From Dehalococcoidia bacterium (lineage in GTDB: Bacteria; Chloroflexota; Dehalococcoidia; UBA2979), in assembly GCA_004297315.1 (NCBI GenBank), contig SCTU01000244.1, forward strand, positions 1-38,468: a stretch of DNA of 38,468 nucleotides, given 5' to 3'. The notes under the pieces were generated by a model. The model searched no databases, had not been told where the DNA came from, and saw only the letters and a list, made by a program, of their open reading frames with translations. The position numbers were made by a program, and so were the translations under genes. Below, in pieces: positions 23,812 through 32,227 of the stretch; position 1 is the first letter of the stretch, and every line of letters starts with the position of its first letter.

Positions 23812-24639
23812 TCAGACGCCGCGTCCGGGACGCGCGAGCGGAGTGTCATCCCGATTCGCCCACTCGCCCATTGAGCCGTCATAGGTCCTCGCGCGGTCGT
23901 TCCCAAGCAGGGCGAGGACGAACTGGCCGAAGGCGCCGCGGATCCCGGCTTGGCAATAGGTGACCGTGTCGGCCTCGGGGTCGATGCCTGCTGCTAGCAA
24001 CTCCGCACGGATCTCGTCGAGCGGCCGGAAGCGACGAGCTGGCGGCCCCTGCATGAGGCGCCTCCACTCGAGGTGATGTGCGCCCGGCACGTGTCCGGCG
24101 CGCTTGTTCCCTCGGCTGTTGGCGCCCGTCCACTCCTCCTCCGAGCGCGTGTCCCAGAGGGCCGGCGCGTCCCCGGCCACGAGTGCCGCGTTCAATTCTT
24201 CGAGAGAGATCGAGGCCTGCGAGTCGCGGGCGGTGAATGTCCCTGGCTGTGGACGAGGGGGCGCTGACGTCACGGGCCGACCCTCGTGCAACCACGCGTT
24301 GAACCCGCCGTCGACGACGCGCACATCGCGGTGCCCGTAGCGACGGAACACCCACCAGACCCGCGCTGCGTGCAGCGAGGCGTTGTCGTCATAGACGATG
24401 ACCGGCGAGTCGTCCGATATCCCCCACGACCGCGCAAGCGCCTCGAACTCCGCCGGCGGCATGACCAGCAGCGGGTTCTCTCGCCCCTTGAGGTAGGGAT
24501 GGGGGACGCCGACCGCGCCGGGGATATGGGCGCGCTGGTAGGCCAATGGCTCCCCGGCGTCGACAAGCGCGAAGTCAGGTTGTCCGATCCGGGAAGCCAG
24601 CCATTCAGTGCTGACGAGCAGCTCACTCCCCGTGTACAT
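23812..24639 (-). CDS. Sulfurtransferase with two rhodanese domains
   Basis: 275 residues, the usual length for thiosulfate or 3-mercaptopyruvate sulfurtransferase. The N-terminal inactive rhodanese domain (about 8-125) has LVDAGEPLAYQRAHIPGAVGVP and VIVYDDNASLHAARVWWVFRRYGH. The catalytic C-terminal domain (about 145-265) has the active-site loop CQAGIRG with Cys229. The loop CQAGIR is closer to the thiosulfate type (CRxGxR/T) than to CGSGVTA of mercaptopyruvate enzymes, so thiosulfate is the better guess. The GAGGAG before the ATG is strong. It lies 15 bases after the LLM gene, so the two are probably in one operon. Confidence 0.9.
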   Translation of the reverse strand: MYTGSELLVSTEWLASRIGQPDFALVDAGEPLAYQRAHIPGAVGVPHPYLKGRENPLLVMPPAEFEALARSWGISDDSPVIVYDDNASLHAARVWWVFRRYGHRDVRVVDGGFNAWLHEGRPVTSAPPRPQPGTFTARDSQASISLEELNAALVAGDAPALWDTRSEEEWTGANSRGNKRAGHVPGAHHLEWRRLMQGPPARRFRPLDEIRAELLAAGIDPEADTVTYCQAGIRGAFGQFVLALLGNDRARTYDGSMGEWANRDDTPLARPGRGV

Positions 24640-24654
24640 GGGACTCTCCTCGGC

Positions 24655-25623
24655 CTATTGGACGGGCAGACCGCGGCTGACGCGCTGGTGCGCCACGGCC
24701 ACGGCGTGGAACGCGCGCTCGATGCTGCCCTCGCGGTCCGCGGGGTCGAGGAGCGGGTGGGCGAGGATCTCGCCGCAGCCGTCGTCGATCATTTGCGCGA
24801 AGCGAGCCGCGACTTGCTCTTCGGTGCCGGAGACGATGAGGTCGTCCAGCATCGCGTCGGAGTAGCCGGAGCCCGCATCCGGGAAACCAGCAGCATGGAA
24901 CATCGCGAGGTAGAAGGGGACGCTGCCGTAGTTCCCCAGTTGCCGTCGGGCCAGAGCGCGGACCGCTTCGCGGTCCTCGGAGACCATCACGGGCACGTGC
25001 GCGATTAGCGGCGGCGCTGGCCGGCCCACGCGATCAGAGCCGCGCTCGATCGCCGGCAGCGCCTCGCGCACGAGGTACGAGGCAGGGCACATCCACGAGA
25101 TCGCGCCGTCCGCCAGTTCGCCGCAGGTCTCGAACGACCGAGGGCGGAGTGCAGAGGCGAGCAACTCGACGGCGCGAGGGTTGCGGAATGTGGCGCGTGC
25201 GGTCACGTGCTTGCCCTCGAAGTCCACGCTGCCGGCCGTCGTCAGCGTGCGGATCACCGTGAGGTACTCGCGCAGTTGCGTGAGCGGCGCCTCCCAGTGC
25301 ACGCCAAAGTTGCGCACCATCGTCGGCTCGTGCGACGGCCCGATCCCCAGGCGCAGCCGGCCCGGCGCAAGTTGCTCGAGTGCCTGCGCCTGCTGCGCGA
25401 TGACGACCGGATGCCGCGGCCACGTCGGCACGATCGCCGTGCCCAGGCGGATTCGCTCAGTCGCGGTCAGGGCGGCGGCAAAGACGGTGAGCGGGTCGGC
25501 GCCACTCGCCCCGCCGATCGTGGTCCAGGCCACCGGTACGCCGGACATCTCGGCCTGCCGCACCTGCGTGACGAAATCGTGGGCGTCGAACGCCTGGATC
25601 GCGACCCCGACGGTTGCCGACAT
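24655..25623 (-). CDS. LLM-class flavin-dependent oxidoreductase (second copy)
   Basis: 322 residues of the luciferase-like monooxygenase superfamily, probably F420- or FMN-dependent. The visible core is VGVAIQAFDAHDFVTQVRQAEMSGVPVAWT, then TERIRLGTAIVPTWPRHPVVIAQQAQALEQLAPGRLRLGIGPSHEPTM, the standard barrel strands 3-4, followed by the WEAPLTQLREYLTVIRTL helix. It differs strongly from the LLM protein at 12634. ATG 25623 has AAGGAG 7 bases ahead and starts at the first strand. It is cotranscribed with the downstream rhodanese, which hints at sulfur or xenobiotic chemistry, but the substrate is unknown. Confidence 0.88.
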   Translation of the reverse strand: MSATVGVAIQAFDAHDFVTQVRQAEMSGVPVAWTTIGGASGADPLTVFAAALTATERIRLGTAIVPTWPRHPVVIAQQAQALEQLAPGRLRLGIGPSHEPTMVRNFGVHWEAPLTQLREYLTVIRTLTTAGSVDFEGKHVTARATFRNPRAVELLASALRPRSFETCGELADGAISWMCPASYLVREALPAIERGSDRVGRPAPPLIAHVPVMVSEDREAVRALARRQLGNYGSVPFYLAMFHAAGFPDAGSGYSDAMLDDLIVSGTEEQVAARFAQMIDDGCGEILAHPLLDPADREGSIERAFHAVAVAHQRVSRGLPVQ

Positions 25624-25859
25624 CGCACGCTCCTTGTCCTGCGCCTCTTGACGCCGCGTCCCGGTGCGCGGCGGCGCGCTGATGGTACCCGCGACCGCCG
25701 CACTTCGGCTGCCTAATCTGCCCGAACGGATGTGCGCCCGGAAGCCCCGCATTGCCCCGCGGGTAACACGTCTGTATTGTCAGGCGCGACAGGGCGAGCC
25801 CGGTACCCGTTGACGCGACCGGCGCAGGCGATCCCACATTCACCGTACGGAGAACAACC

Positions 25860-27065
25860 ATGGACTGGAACGACAACCCGGTGCAGGCTGCCTTCCGCAA
25901 GGAAGCAAGCGACTTTATCGAACGAGAGCTGCCTGCCCGGTACCGCTCGGACCAGCTTGGCCCCGAAGCGTGGGGCGAGGACCGTCACTCTGACGACCCG
26001 CAGCGCCAGGAATACTCCAGGCAGTGGGTGCGCGCCCTGGTGGCGCGCGGCTGGATCGCGCCCGGCTGGCCGAAGGAATACGGCGGCGGCGGCCTGACCT
26101 CGATGGAGCAGTTCATCCTCAACCACGAACTGGCGAAGCACAACGCGCCGATGGTGGGCGGGCAGGAGATCTCTCAGATCGGGCCGGCGATCATCATCCA
26201 CGGCAGCGACGACCTGAAGAAGGAACACCTCTCGCGCATCCTCACCGGCGAAACCAACTGGTGCCAGGGCTTCTCCGAGCCGGGCGCCGGGTCCGACCTC
26301 GCCTCGCTGACGACGCGTGCCGTGCGCGACGGCGACGAGTACGTGGTCAATGGCCAGAAGATCTGGACGTCGAACGCCCACCACGCCGAATGGATCGCGC
26401 TTCTCGTCCGCACAGACCCGGACGCACCGAAGCACCGGGGGATTTCGTTCCTGCTCGTCGACATGAAGACGCCCGGCGTCAGCGTCCGCCCGCTCGTGAA
26501 CATGGCGTGGGACCACCACTTCAACGAGACGTTCTTCGAGGACGTCCGCGTCCCGGTCAAGAACCGCGTGGGCGAAGAGAACCGCGGCTGGTACGTCAGC
26601 GTGACGCTGATGGACTTCGAGCGCTCCCGCATCCGCCAGGCCGTGTCGGCGCGGCGGCACTTCACGGAGATCGCCGACTACCTCAAGACTGAGGACGGTC
26701 AGAAGAAGTCGCGGCACAAGGAACTGACGTCGTTGCGCCTGGAGATGGCCGACCGGTTCATCGAGACCGAGATCGCCTTCAACATGGCGCTGCGAGTCGT
26801 CTCCATGCAGGCCCGCGGCATCGTGCCGAACTACGAGGCCTCGATGCTGCAGCTCTCAATCTTCGAGACAAACCAGCGCACCGCCCGCTCTGAGGCACGG
26901 CTATATGGGATGTACTCGAATATCTGGAGCGGGCCGCTGGCGGCGCGCGACGGCGAGGGGATCCACGGTTACGTAAGTTCCGTGTCGTCGACGATCGCGG
27001 GCGGCAGCGCCGAGATCCAGCGAAACGTGATCGCCACCCGCGGGCTGGGCCTGCCTCGCGGCTAG
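25860..27065 (+). CDS. Acyl-CoA dehydrogenase
   Basis: 401-residue FAD enzyme that introduces a trans-2 double bond into acyl-CoA, passing electrons to ETF. The full domain order is present: N-terminal helices with GWIAPGWPKEYGGGGLT, the beta-barrel with CQGFSEPGAGSDLASLTTRAVRDGDEYVVNGQKIWTSNAHHAEW, DFERSRIRQAVSARRHFTEI, and a C-terminal GGSAEIQRNVIATRGLGLPRG. The last block and the start MDWND are near-identical to the enzyme at 33590, so they are paralogues. CGGAG is 8 bases ahead of the ATG. It heads a probable unit with the FmdB-like protein and the hydratase. Confidence 0.92.
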   Translation: MDWNDNPVQAAFRKEASDFIERELPARYRSDQLGPEAWGEDRHSDDPQRQEYSRQWVRALVARGWIAPGWPKEYGGGGLTSMEQFILNHELAKHNAPMVGGQEISQIGPAIIIHGSDDLKKEHLSRILTGETNWCQGFSEPGAGSDLASLTTRAVRDGDEYVVNGQKIWTSNAHHAEWIALLVRTDPDAPKHRGISFLLVDMKTPGVSVRPLVNMAWDHHFNETFFEDVRVPVKNRVGEENRGWYVSVTLMDFERSRIRQAVSARRHFTEIADYLKTEDGQKKSRHKELTSLRLEMADRFIETEIAFNMALRVVSMQARGIVPNYEASMLQLSIFETNQRTARSEARLYGMYSNIWSGPLAARDGEGIHGYVSSVSSTIAGGSAEIQRNVIATRGLGLPRG

Positions 27066-27195
27066 CCCCCGTTTCCCGGCCGGCCGTGGCGGTGGGTGCG
27101 CCGGTGCGCCCCGTTGCCACGTGGTACGCCCGAGGTTGTACGCTGATCCCCGCGGGCGCGTCCGGAGCGCGTGCGCGCGGCGAGGGGGCCATCGG

Positions 27196-27606
27196 ATGCC
27201 GCTGTACGAGTACTACTGCGAACACTGCAACGGCGTCTTTGAGTTGATCCGCCCCGCGCGCGAGGCCGCACGGCCTCAGCCCTGCCCCGAATGTGACAAC
27301 GACGCGAAGCGCATCCTGAGCAAGGAATGGGCGGCCTTCATCTACCGCGACGGCCTGCCGCGCCGGTTGCCCGACCGCGGCAAGTACTGGCACATCTTCG
27401 AGGAGAAAGACGTACCGATGACCTCCTCCAACGTCGAGGTCCCGGAGGCGAACCCTCGCTACGTCAAGAAGGACGAGGCGGAGGCGGAGGCGCCGGAGGC
27501 AGACGAACTGGCGATCCACGCGGAGGTGACGGGCGCGGCGGACGCGCCGCACACCGGGGGTGGGTTCTTCAAGAGCCGCCCGCGAAGGACGCGCCCCGCC
27601 CGATAA
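27196..27606 (+). CDS. FmdB-family zinc-ribbon protein with long C-terminal extension
   Basis: 136 residues. The N-terminal 40 form the FmdB/CxxC zinc ribbon: MPLYEYYCEHC (Cys8, Cys11) and CPEC (Cys30, Cys33). Family members are small predicted regulators, but their role is not settled. The rest is a charged tail (KDEAEAEAPEADELAIHAEV, then FFKSRPRRTRPAR), longer than typical and probably disordered. The ATG at 27196 is preceded by GAGGGGG. It lies between the acyl-CoA dehydrogenase and enoyl-CoA hydratase on the same strand. Confidence 0.85.
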   Translation: MPLYEYYCEHCNGVFELIRPAREAARPQPCPECDNDAKRILSKEWAAFIYRDGLPRRLPDRGKYWHIFEEKDVPMTSSNVEVPEANPRYVKKDEAEAEAPEADELAIHAEVTGAADAPHTGGGFFKSRPRRTRPAR

Positions 27607-27690
27607 CCCCCGGCAGTCACGCCCCTCCTCCAGCGACCGTGCCTCCGCCGGCCGGGGCCGCGCGCGCTGGTATGCCTCACGGGCGGGGTG

Positions 27691-27696
27691 TATAAC
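27691..27696 (+). promoter_or_regulatory. Possible -10 element before the enoyl-CoA hydratase gene
   Basis: GTGTATAAC resembles an extended -10 box (TATAAC at 27691-27696), about 85 bases before the start codon. The -35 region 17 bases upstream (TGGTAT) is poor, so this is only a candidate. Confidence 0.3.
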
Positions 27697-27780
27697 GTGC
27701 GCGGTAGGCGGCAGCGGCTCTGCCCGTCTGTACGAACACCCCTGGACCCCTAGCGTGTGGCAGATAAGGACGGAACTTCC

Positions 27781-28626
27781 ATGGCCGATACCGTTTTGGT
27801 GGACAAGCCCTCCAAGGGCGTGCTCCTCCTCACGATGAACACCCCGGAGAACCTGAACGCCCTCAACGACGAGCTCATGACGCCGTTACTCGAGGAGTTG
27901 ACCCGGTTCGAGTCCGACCGCGAGTTGCGCGCCGTCGTGATCACCGGTGCCGGCCGCGCCTTCTCCTCCGGCGCAAACGTCAAGGGCTTCGCCCGCAGCA
28001 TCCAGGAGCGCGAGCAGAAGCCGGAAGAGCACAAGCCGTCCGCGTGGGAACAGATGGACCCGATCTACTGGGCCCGCGAGACGCGCAACTACGGCACTGG
28101 CCCTTCGATCGTGTCGCAACTGCACAACATGCAGAAGCCGTCGTTCGCAGCGGTGAACGGGCACGCGTACGGCCTCGGCTGCGGGATCGCGCTGTCCGCT
28201 GACTTCCGCGTCGCGTGCCCTTCATCGCGCTTCAACGAGGCGTTCATCCGCAACGGCCTCGTGCCGGCGGACGGCTCGGCCTGGCAGTTGCCCAAGCTGG
28301 TCGGCATGTCCAACGCGATGTGGATGCAGATGTCCGGACTGGCGATCGAAGGCGAAGAAGCGTTCCGCATCGGGCTCGCCAACTGGTTCGTCCCGGACGA
28401 GCAGTTGATGGAGTTCACGCTGGAGAAGGCCGCGCTGCTGGCGCGTGGCCCCGTCTACGCGATGGGGATCGTGAAGCAGTTGATCCACCAGGGCTACCAG
28501 CACGACCTGTCGCAGCACCTGCCGCTCGCCTCGCGCGCGCAGGGCCTGACGCGTAACACCTTCGACCACAAGGAAGGCGTCCAGGCCTTCGTCGAGAAGC
28601 GCCAGGCGAACTACCGCGGCGAGTAA
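27781..28626 (+). CDS. Enoyl-CoA hydratase/isomerase
   Basis: 281-residue crotonase-family enzyme. The oxyanion-hole segments are visible: GAGRAFSSGANVKGF (about 57-70) and AAVNGHAYGLGCGIALSADFRVA (about 124-145), followed by FNEAFIRNGLVPADGSAWQLPKLVG. The usual PGAGGTQ is PADGSAW here, so hydratase activity is likely but isomerase or another crotonase reaction is possible. A roughly 20-residue charged insert (about 76-97) after the first loop is longer than in the classic enzyme. The ATG at 27781 gives the family N-terminus. A strong terminator follows at 28679. Together with the dehydrogenase upstream it would carry out two successive beta-oxidation steps. Confidence 0.87.
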   Translation: MADTVLVDKPSKGVLLLTMNTPENLNALNDELMTPLLEELTRFESDRELRAVVITGAGRAFSSGANVKGFARSIQEREQKPEEHKPSAWEQMDPIYWARETRNYGTGPSIVSQLHNMQKPSFAAVNGHAYGLGCGIALSADFRVACPSSRFNEAFIRNGLVPADGSAWQLPKLVGMSNAMWMQMSGLAIEGEEAFRIGLANWFVPDEQLMEFTLEKAALLARGPVYAMGIVKQLIHQGYQHDLSQHLPLASRAQGLTRNTFDHKEGVQAFVEKRQANYRGE

Positions 28627-28678
28627 GGCAAACCTCGCGCGCCGATACCGCGCAAGGGACGGTCGCCGAGACTAAGTC

Positions 28679-28716
28679 AGCCGGCTGTCGAGGACTCTCG
28701 ACGGCCGGCTTTTTTT
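28679..28716 (+). terminator. Rho-independent terminator after the hydratase gene
   Basis: A 14-bp stem (28679-28692 with 28697-28710, one G-T wobble) around a GACT loop is followed at once by seven T's. It is the clearest intrinsic terminator in the window. Confidence 0.9.
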
Positions 28717-28806
28717 GACGCCCACCGCGTACCGGCATGCGAGCCCGCTGCGCAGCGCCGACGGTCCCCTGAGCCAAAGAGCTGATCCCTATGCAGCAGT
28801 CACGAC

Positions 28807-28837
28807 AAAAGGAGTCCCGCCTCTCGGCGGGACTCCT
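28807..28837 (-). terminator. Rho-independent terminator after the permease genes
   Basis: AGGAGTCCCGCC pairs perfectly with GGCGGGACTCCT around a TCTC loop, followed on the minus strand by TTTT. It starts 27 bases after the stop of the dppC-like gene. Confidence 0.88.
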
Positions 28838-28863
28838 CAATGACGCTGCGGGCGTCAGGCGCG

Positions 28864-29802
28864 CTAGGCGCCTCGGAGCCGCGGGTCGAAGATGTCGCGG
28901 AGCGCGTCCCCGAACAGGTTGAACCCGAAGACACCGAGGCTGATCGCGATGCCGGGGAAGATCGCAAGGTACGGCGCGCTGCGGACGTATTGCTGCGCCG
29001 CGCCGCTCAGCATTGTGCCCCAGGACGGGTTCGGCGGCGGCGTGCCCAAGCCGAGGAAGCTCAGGGACGCCTCGGCCAGGATGGCCGTACCGAACCCAGC
29101 CGTGCCGAGGACGATCAACGGAGCGAGGATGTTCGGGAAGACGTGCCGCGAAACGATCAGCGGACCCGGTGCGCCGAGCGACCGCGCCGCCTCGATGTAC
29201 GGCAGGCTCTTCACCCCGAGCGTGGACGCGCGCGTGACACGAGCGATACGCGGGATGCCGACGATGCCCACCGCAATCGTCGTCTGCACGATTCCCTTGC
29301 CCAGTACGGAGACGATGGCGAGCGCAAGAATGATCGTCGGGAACGCGAACATCGCATCCACGATGCGCTGGATGGCGAAGTCGATCCACTTCCCGCCATA
29401 GGCGCTGATCATCCCAGCCGGGGCGCCGACGCCGACGCTGATGCCGACGGAGATGAACCCCACCCAGAGCGAGATCCGCGCGCCGTAGACGATCCGGCTG
29501 AAGAGGTCGCGGCCGAGGTCATCCGTCCCGAGCAGGTGGCCCTTTCCGGGCCGCTGTAGCACCTCGTCCGAGGACATCCGGAACGGGTCGTGGGTGGCGA
29601 TCAACGGAGACGCCTTGCCCTGACTTGAACCAACCGGCAGCGTGTCCAGGCCCGCGCCGAGCGCGATCAGGCTGAACACCGTGAGCATGATCGCCGCGCC
29701 GGCACCCAGCGGGTTCCGCCGGGCGAGCCGCACGGTCTTCTGCCACCGTGTCCGCTCTGGACGCCCTCCCAGGCTCACATGCTCTGCAGCAATTGTCGCC
29801 AT
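28864..29802 (-). CDS. ABC transporter permease, oligopeptide type (DppC-like)
   Basis: 312 residues, the second permease of an oligopeptide/nickel importer. An N-terminal basic region is followed by a first helix (AGAAIMLTVFSLIALGAGL), an extracytoplasmic part with LLGTDDLGRDLFSRIVYGAR, then the five-helix core. The ATPase-binding loop is EAARSLGAPGPLIVSRHVFPNILAPLIV. The ATG at 29802 follows GGAGGAG. It begins 55 bases after the dppB-like stop. No ATPase gene adjoins; see the findings for the missing subunits. Confidence 0.9.
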   Translation of the reverse strand: MATIAAEHVSLGGRPERTRWQKTVRLARRNPLGAGAAIMLTVFSLIALGAGLDTLPVGSSQGKASPLIATHDPFRMSSDEVLQRPGKGHLLGTDDLGRDLFSRIVYGARISLWVGFISVGISVGVGAPAGMISAYGGKWIDFAIQRIVDAMFAFPTIILALAIVSVLGKGIVQTTIAVGIVGIPRIARVTRASTLGVKSLPYIEAARSLGAPGPLIVSRHVFPNILAPLIVLGTAGFGTAILAEASLSFLGLGTPPPNPSWGTMLSGAAQQYVRSAPYLAIFPGIAISLGVFGFNLFGDALRDIFDPRLRGA

Positions 29803-29857
29803 CTGTTTCTCCTCCGCCTCGGGAATGTCCGAATGAAACCCTCGCCTGGGACGCGTG

Positions 29858-30814
29858 TTACTCGAGCCGGATCCGCGGGTCCAGGACGCCATACGCCAGG
29901 TCGATCACCAGGTTGGTCACCGCGAACATCACCGCGAAGATGAAGGTGAGCGTCTGGACCACCGGGTAGTCGCGATGGTTGATCGCGTCCACCATGAACC
30001 GCCCCACGCCGGGCAGGTTCCACAACGTCTCGATGATCACCGTGCCGCCGATGATGTTGGCCAGGCCGATGCCAATCACGGTGATGACAGGAAGCATCGA
30101 GTTCCGCAGCGCGTGCTTGATCACGACGTTGCGGTCGCGCACGCCCTTCGCCCGGGCGGTGCGGATGTAGTCCTCACGCATCACTTCAAGCAGGCTGGAG
30201 CGCATCATGCGGGCGACCAGCGCGGACTGGATGTACCCCAGCGAAAGCGCGGCCCAGATTAACTGCTGGAAGTTCACCACCGGGTCCTTCGTCAGCGGGA
30301 CGTAGCCGAGGGGCGGAGTCCAGCCGAACCAGGTGACGAGCGCGAGGATGATGAGCACGCTCACCCAGAAGCTCGGGATCGAGAGGCCCCCGAGGACGAA
30401 CACGCGAGACGCGTAGTCCATCCATGTGCCACGCTTGACCGCTGCGATGATCCCCATCGGGATCGAGATCATGAGGGACGTGACCGTCGTCATGATCCCC
30501 AGTTCGACCGTCAGCGGAAGCCGCCGGGCCAGTTCCCCGAAGACGGGCTGGCCGCTCCAGAGGGACGGGCCAACATCCAGCTTCAGCATGCCCAGCATCC
30601 AGTCCGCCCACTGCACGACAAGGGGCTGGTTCAGCCCAAGCTTCTCCTGCAAATCGGCGACTTCCTGAGCCGTCGGCTGGCCCTGTCCGTCCGGCCCGAT
30701 GAGGATCAGCGTGGCGACGTCACCCGGAAGGACGCGCATCAGCCAGAAGATGATCCACGACACGAGCAGCAGCGTCGGGACAACTGAAGCCAACCGCCTG
30801 GCCACGTATTTCAC
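29858..30814 (-). CDS. ABC transporter permease, oligopeptide type (DppB-like)
   Basis: 318 residues, the first permease of the pair. The N-terminal helix VVPTLLLVSWIIFWLM leads to LPGDVATL, then a periplasmic stretch with LGLNQPLVVQWADWMLGMLKLDVG, and the core helices. The coupling loop is YIRTARAKGVRDRNVVIKHALRNSMLPVITV. The start is GTG, with GGAGGGG 8 bases before it. It is first in the dppBC-like unit, divergent from the CoA-transferase genes. Substrate specificity is not visible. Confidence 0.9.
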   Translation of the reverse strand: MKYVARRLASVVPTLLLVSWIIFWLMRVLPGDVATLILIGPDGQGQPTAQEVADLQEKLGLNQPLVVQWADWMLGMLKLDVGPSLWSGQPVFGELARRLPLTVELGIMTTVTSLMISIPMGIIAAVKRGTWMDYASRVFVLGGLSIPSFWVSVLIILALVTWFGWTPPLGYVPLTKDPVVNFQQLIWAALSLGYIQSALVARMMRSSLLEVMREDYIRTARAKGVRDRNVVIKHALRNSMLPVITVIGIGLANIIGGTVIIETLWNLPGVGRFMVDAINHRDYPVVQTLTFIFAVMFAVTNLVIDLAYGVLDPRIRLE

Positions 30815-30859
30815 AAGACTTACCCCTCCGGAACTGCGCGCCCACCCTCAGCGCGGCTG

Positions 30860-30865
30860 TATACT
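30860..30865 (+). promoter_or_regulatory. Possible -10 element in the divergent region between permease and CoA-transferase genes
   Basis: TGTATACT is an extended -10-like element about 100 bases before the CoA-transferase ATG. GTATAC is self-complementary, so it could also serve the permease genes. No good -35 is seen. Confidence 0.3.
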
Positions 30866-30963
30866 ACTACGCACGCAATATGACGCGCGGATTGGTGGCC
30901 CGATTAGTCGGGCGTCCATGGATTTATTTTCCCGTACCGCCGGTACGCAGGACGGGTGCAGAA

Positions 30964-32181
30964 ATGACCTCGGTCCGGACGCCGTCACCAGGCTCCGCAA
31001 GTACGACCGTGGCGCCACTTGCCGGGATACGCGTCCTCGACCTGACGCGAGGCATTGCCGGTCCCTTCGCGGCCAAGATTATGGCCGTGATGGGCGCCGA
31101 CGTCATCAAGGTCGAGCCGCCGGGCGGCGACGTTGCGCGGAGGCAGCCGCCGTTTCTCGGCGACGACCCTCACGTCGAGAAGAGCGGCCTGTACCTCTAC
31201 CTCAACACGAACAAGCGCGGCGTCACGCTCGATCTGGAGCAGCCGTCGGCGCGCGCGATCTTACGTCGCCTATATGCGTGGGCCGACCTCGTCTTCGAGG
31301 ATGCAGCGCCGGGCTGGCTGGCGGACCGCGATCTCGGTTATGCCGCGCTTGAGCGCGTCAACCCGCGCGCGGTCTTGGTCTCAGTTACCCCGTTCGGCCA
31401 GTACGGGCCGTACCGGGACTACGAGGCCACTGACCTCGTGGCGCTGGCGCTGGGCGGATTACTGTATATCAGCGGAGAACCGGCCCGTGAGCCGTTGAAA
31501 CTCGGCGGGCACCCGTCCGAGTACTTCGCGGGACTTGCCGCCTTCTCGGGGGGGATGATCGCCCTCCATCACCGTGACGCCGCCGGCGAGGGACAGCACG
31601 TCGATGTCGCGCAGGTGGAGGGGATCGCCACGGCGCAGGGGTACTCCAGCCTCGGGCACGGCTACATCCACGAGGACCGCAGGCGGATGAACGCCTTCGC
31701 CCCGATGTTCCGGGCGAAGGATGGTTTCGTGGGCGCGATGTTCCGCCAGGACAACTGGGCGGACTTCTGCCAGATGATGGGCCGCCCCGACCTCGTCGCC
31801 GACCCACGCTTCGTCGACCAGAACGCGCGCCGCGATCACACAGAGGAACTCAATGCGATCGTGGGCGAGTGGATGGCCGAACAGCCGAAGGAAGACGTCT
31901 ACCACGCGGGGCAGTTGAAGCGCATGCCGATGGGGTATATCTGTGACCCGGCGGACCTGCTCGCCTCCGAGCAATACCGGGTGCACGAGTACTTCACGAC
32001 ACTCGACCACCCGGTGACCGGCCCACTGCAATACCCCGGGATGCCGATGCGTTGGGGCGACGACCACTGGGACCTGCGCCGCGCGCCGCTCCTCGGCGAA
32101 CACAACCGCGAGGTCTTCTGCGGAATGCTCGGCTACACCTCCGAGGAACTCGTGCTGCTGCGAAGCACCGGGACGATCTGA
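30964..32181 (+). CDS. CaiB/BaiF family III CoA-transferase with Glu at the catalytic Asp position
   Basis: 405 residues. Family III CoA-transferases move CoA between acyl groups via a mixed anhydride on an Asp. The N-terminus has RVLDLTRGIAGPFAAKIMAVMGADVIKVEPPGGDVAR and LNTNKRGVTLDL; later RDYEATDLVALALGGLLYISGEP. At the catalytic position (SEYFAG, about 185-190) the residue aligned with Asp is Glu186; the two other transferases in the window have Asp. Many distant members share this SEY or AEY form, so activity may be altered. ATG 30964 is used because the domain starts about 20 residues later; an upstream ATG at 30880 adds only low-complexity. It is followed after 46 bases by the next transferase. 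Confidence 0.85.
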   Translation: MTSVRTPSPGSASTTVAPLAGIRVLDLTRGIAGPFAAKIMAVMGADVIKVEPPGGDVARRQPPFLGDDPHVEKSGLYLYLNTNKRGVTLDLEQPSARAILRRLYAWADLVFEDAAPGWLADRDLGYAALERVNPRAVLVSVTPFGQYGPYRDYEATDLVALALGGLLYISGEPAREPLKLGGHPSEYFAGLAAFSGGMIALHHRDAAGEGQHVDVAQVEGIATAQGYSSLGHGYIHEDRRRMNAFAPMFRAKDGFVGAMFRQDNWADFCQMMGRPDLVADPRFVDQNARRDHTEELNAIVGEWMAEQPKEDVYHAGQLKRMPMGYICDPADLLASEQYRVHEYFTTLDHPVTGPLQYPGMPMRWGDDHWDLRRAPLLGEHNREVFCGMLGYTSEELVLLRSTGTI

Positions 32182-32227
32182 TGCAATCACCTGCCTGCCG
32201 GGCGCGGTGCCACGAGGAGCGAGAGCG

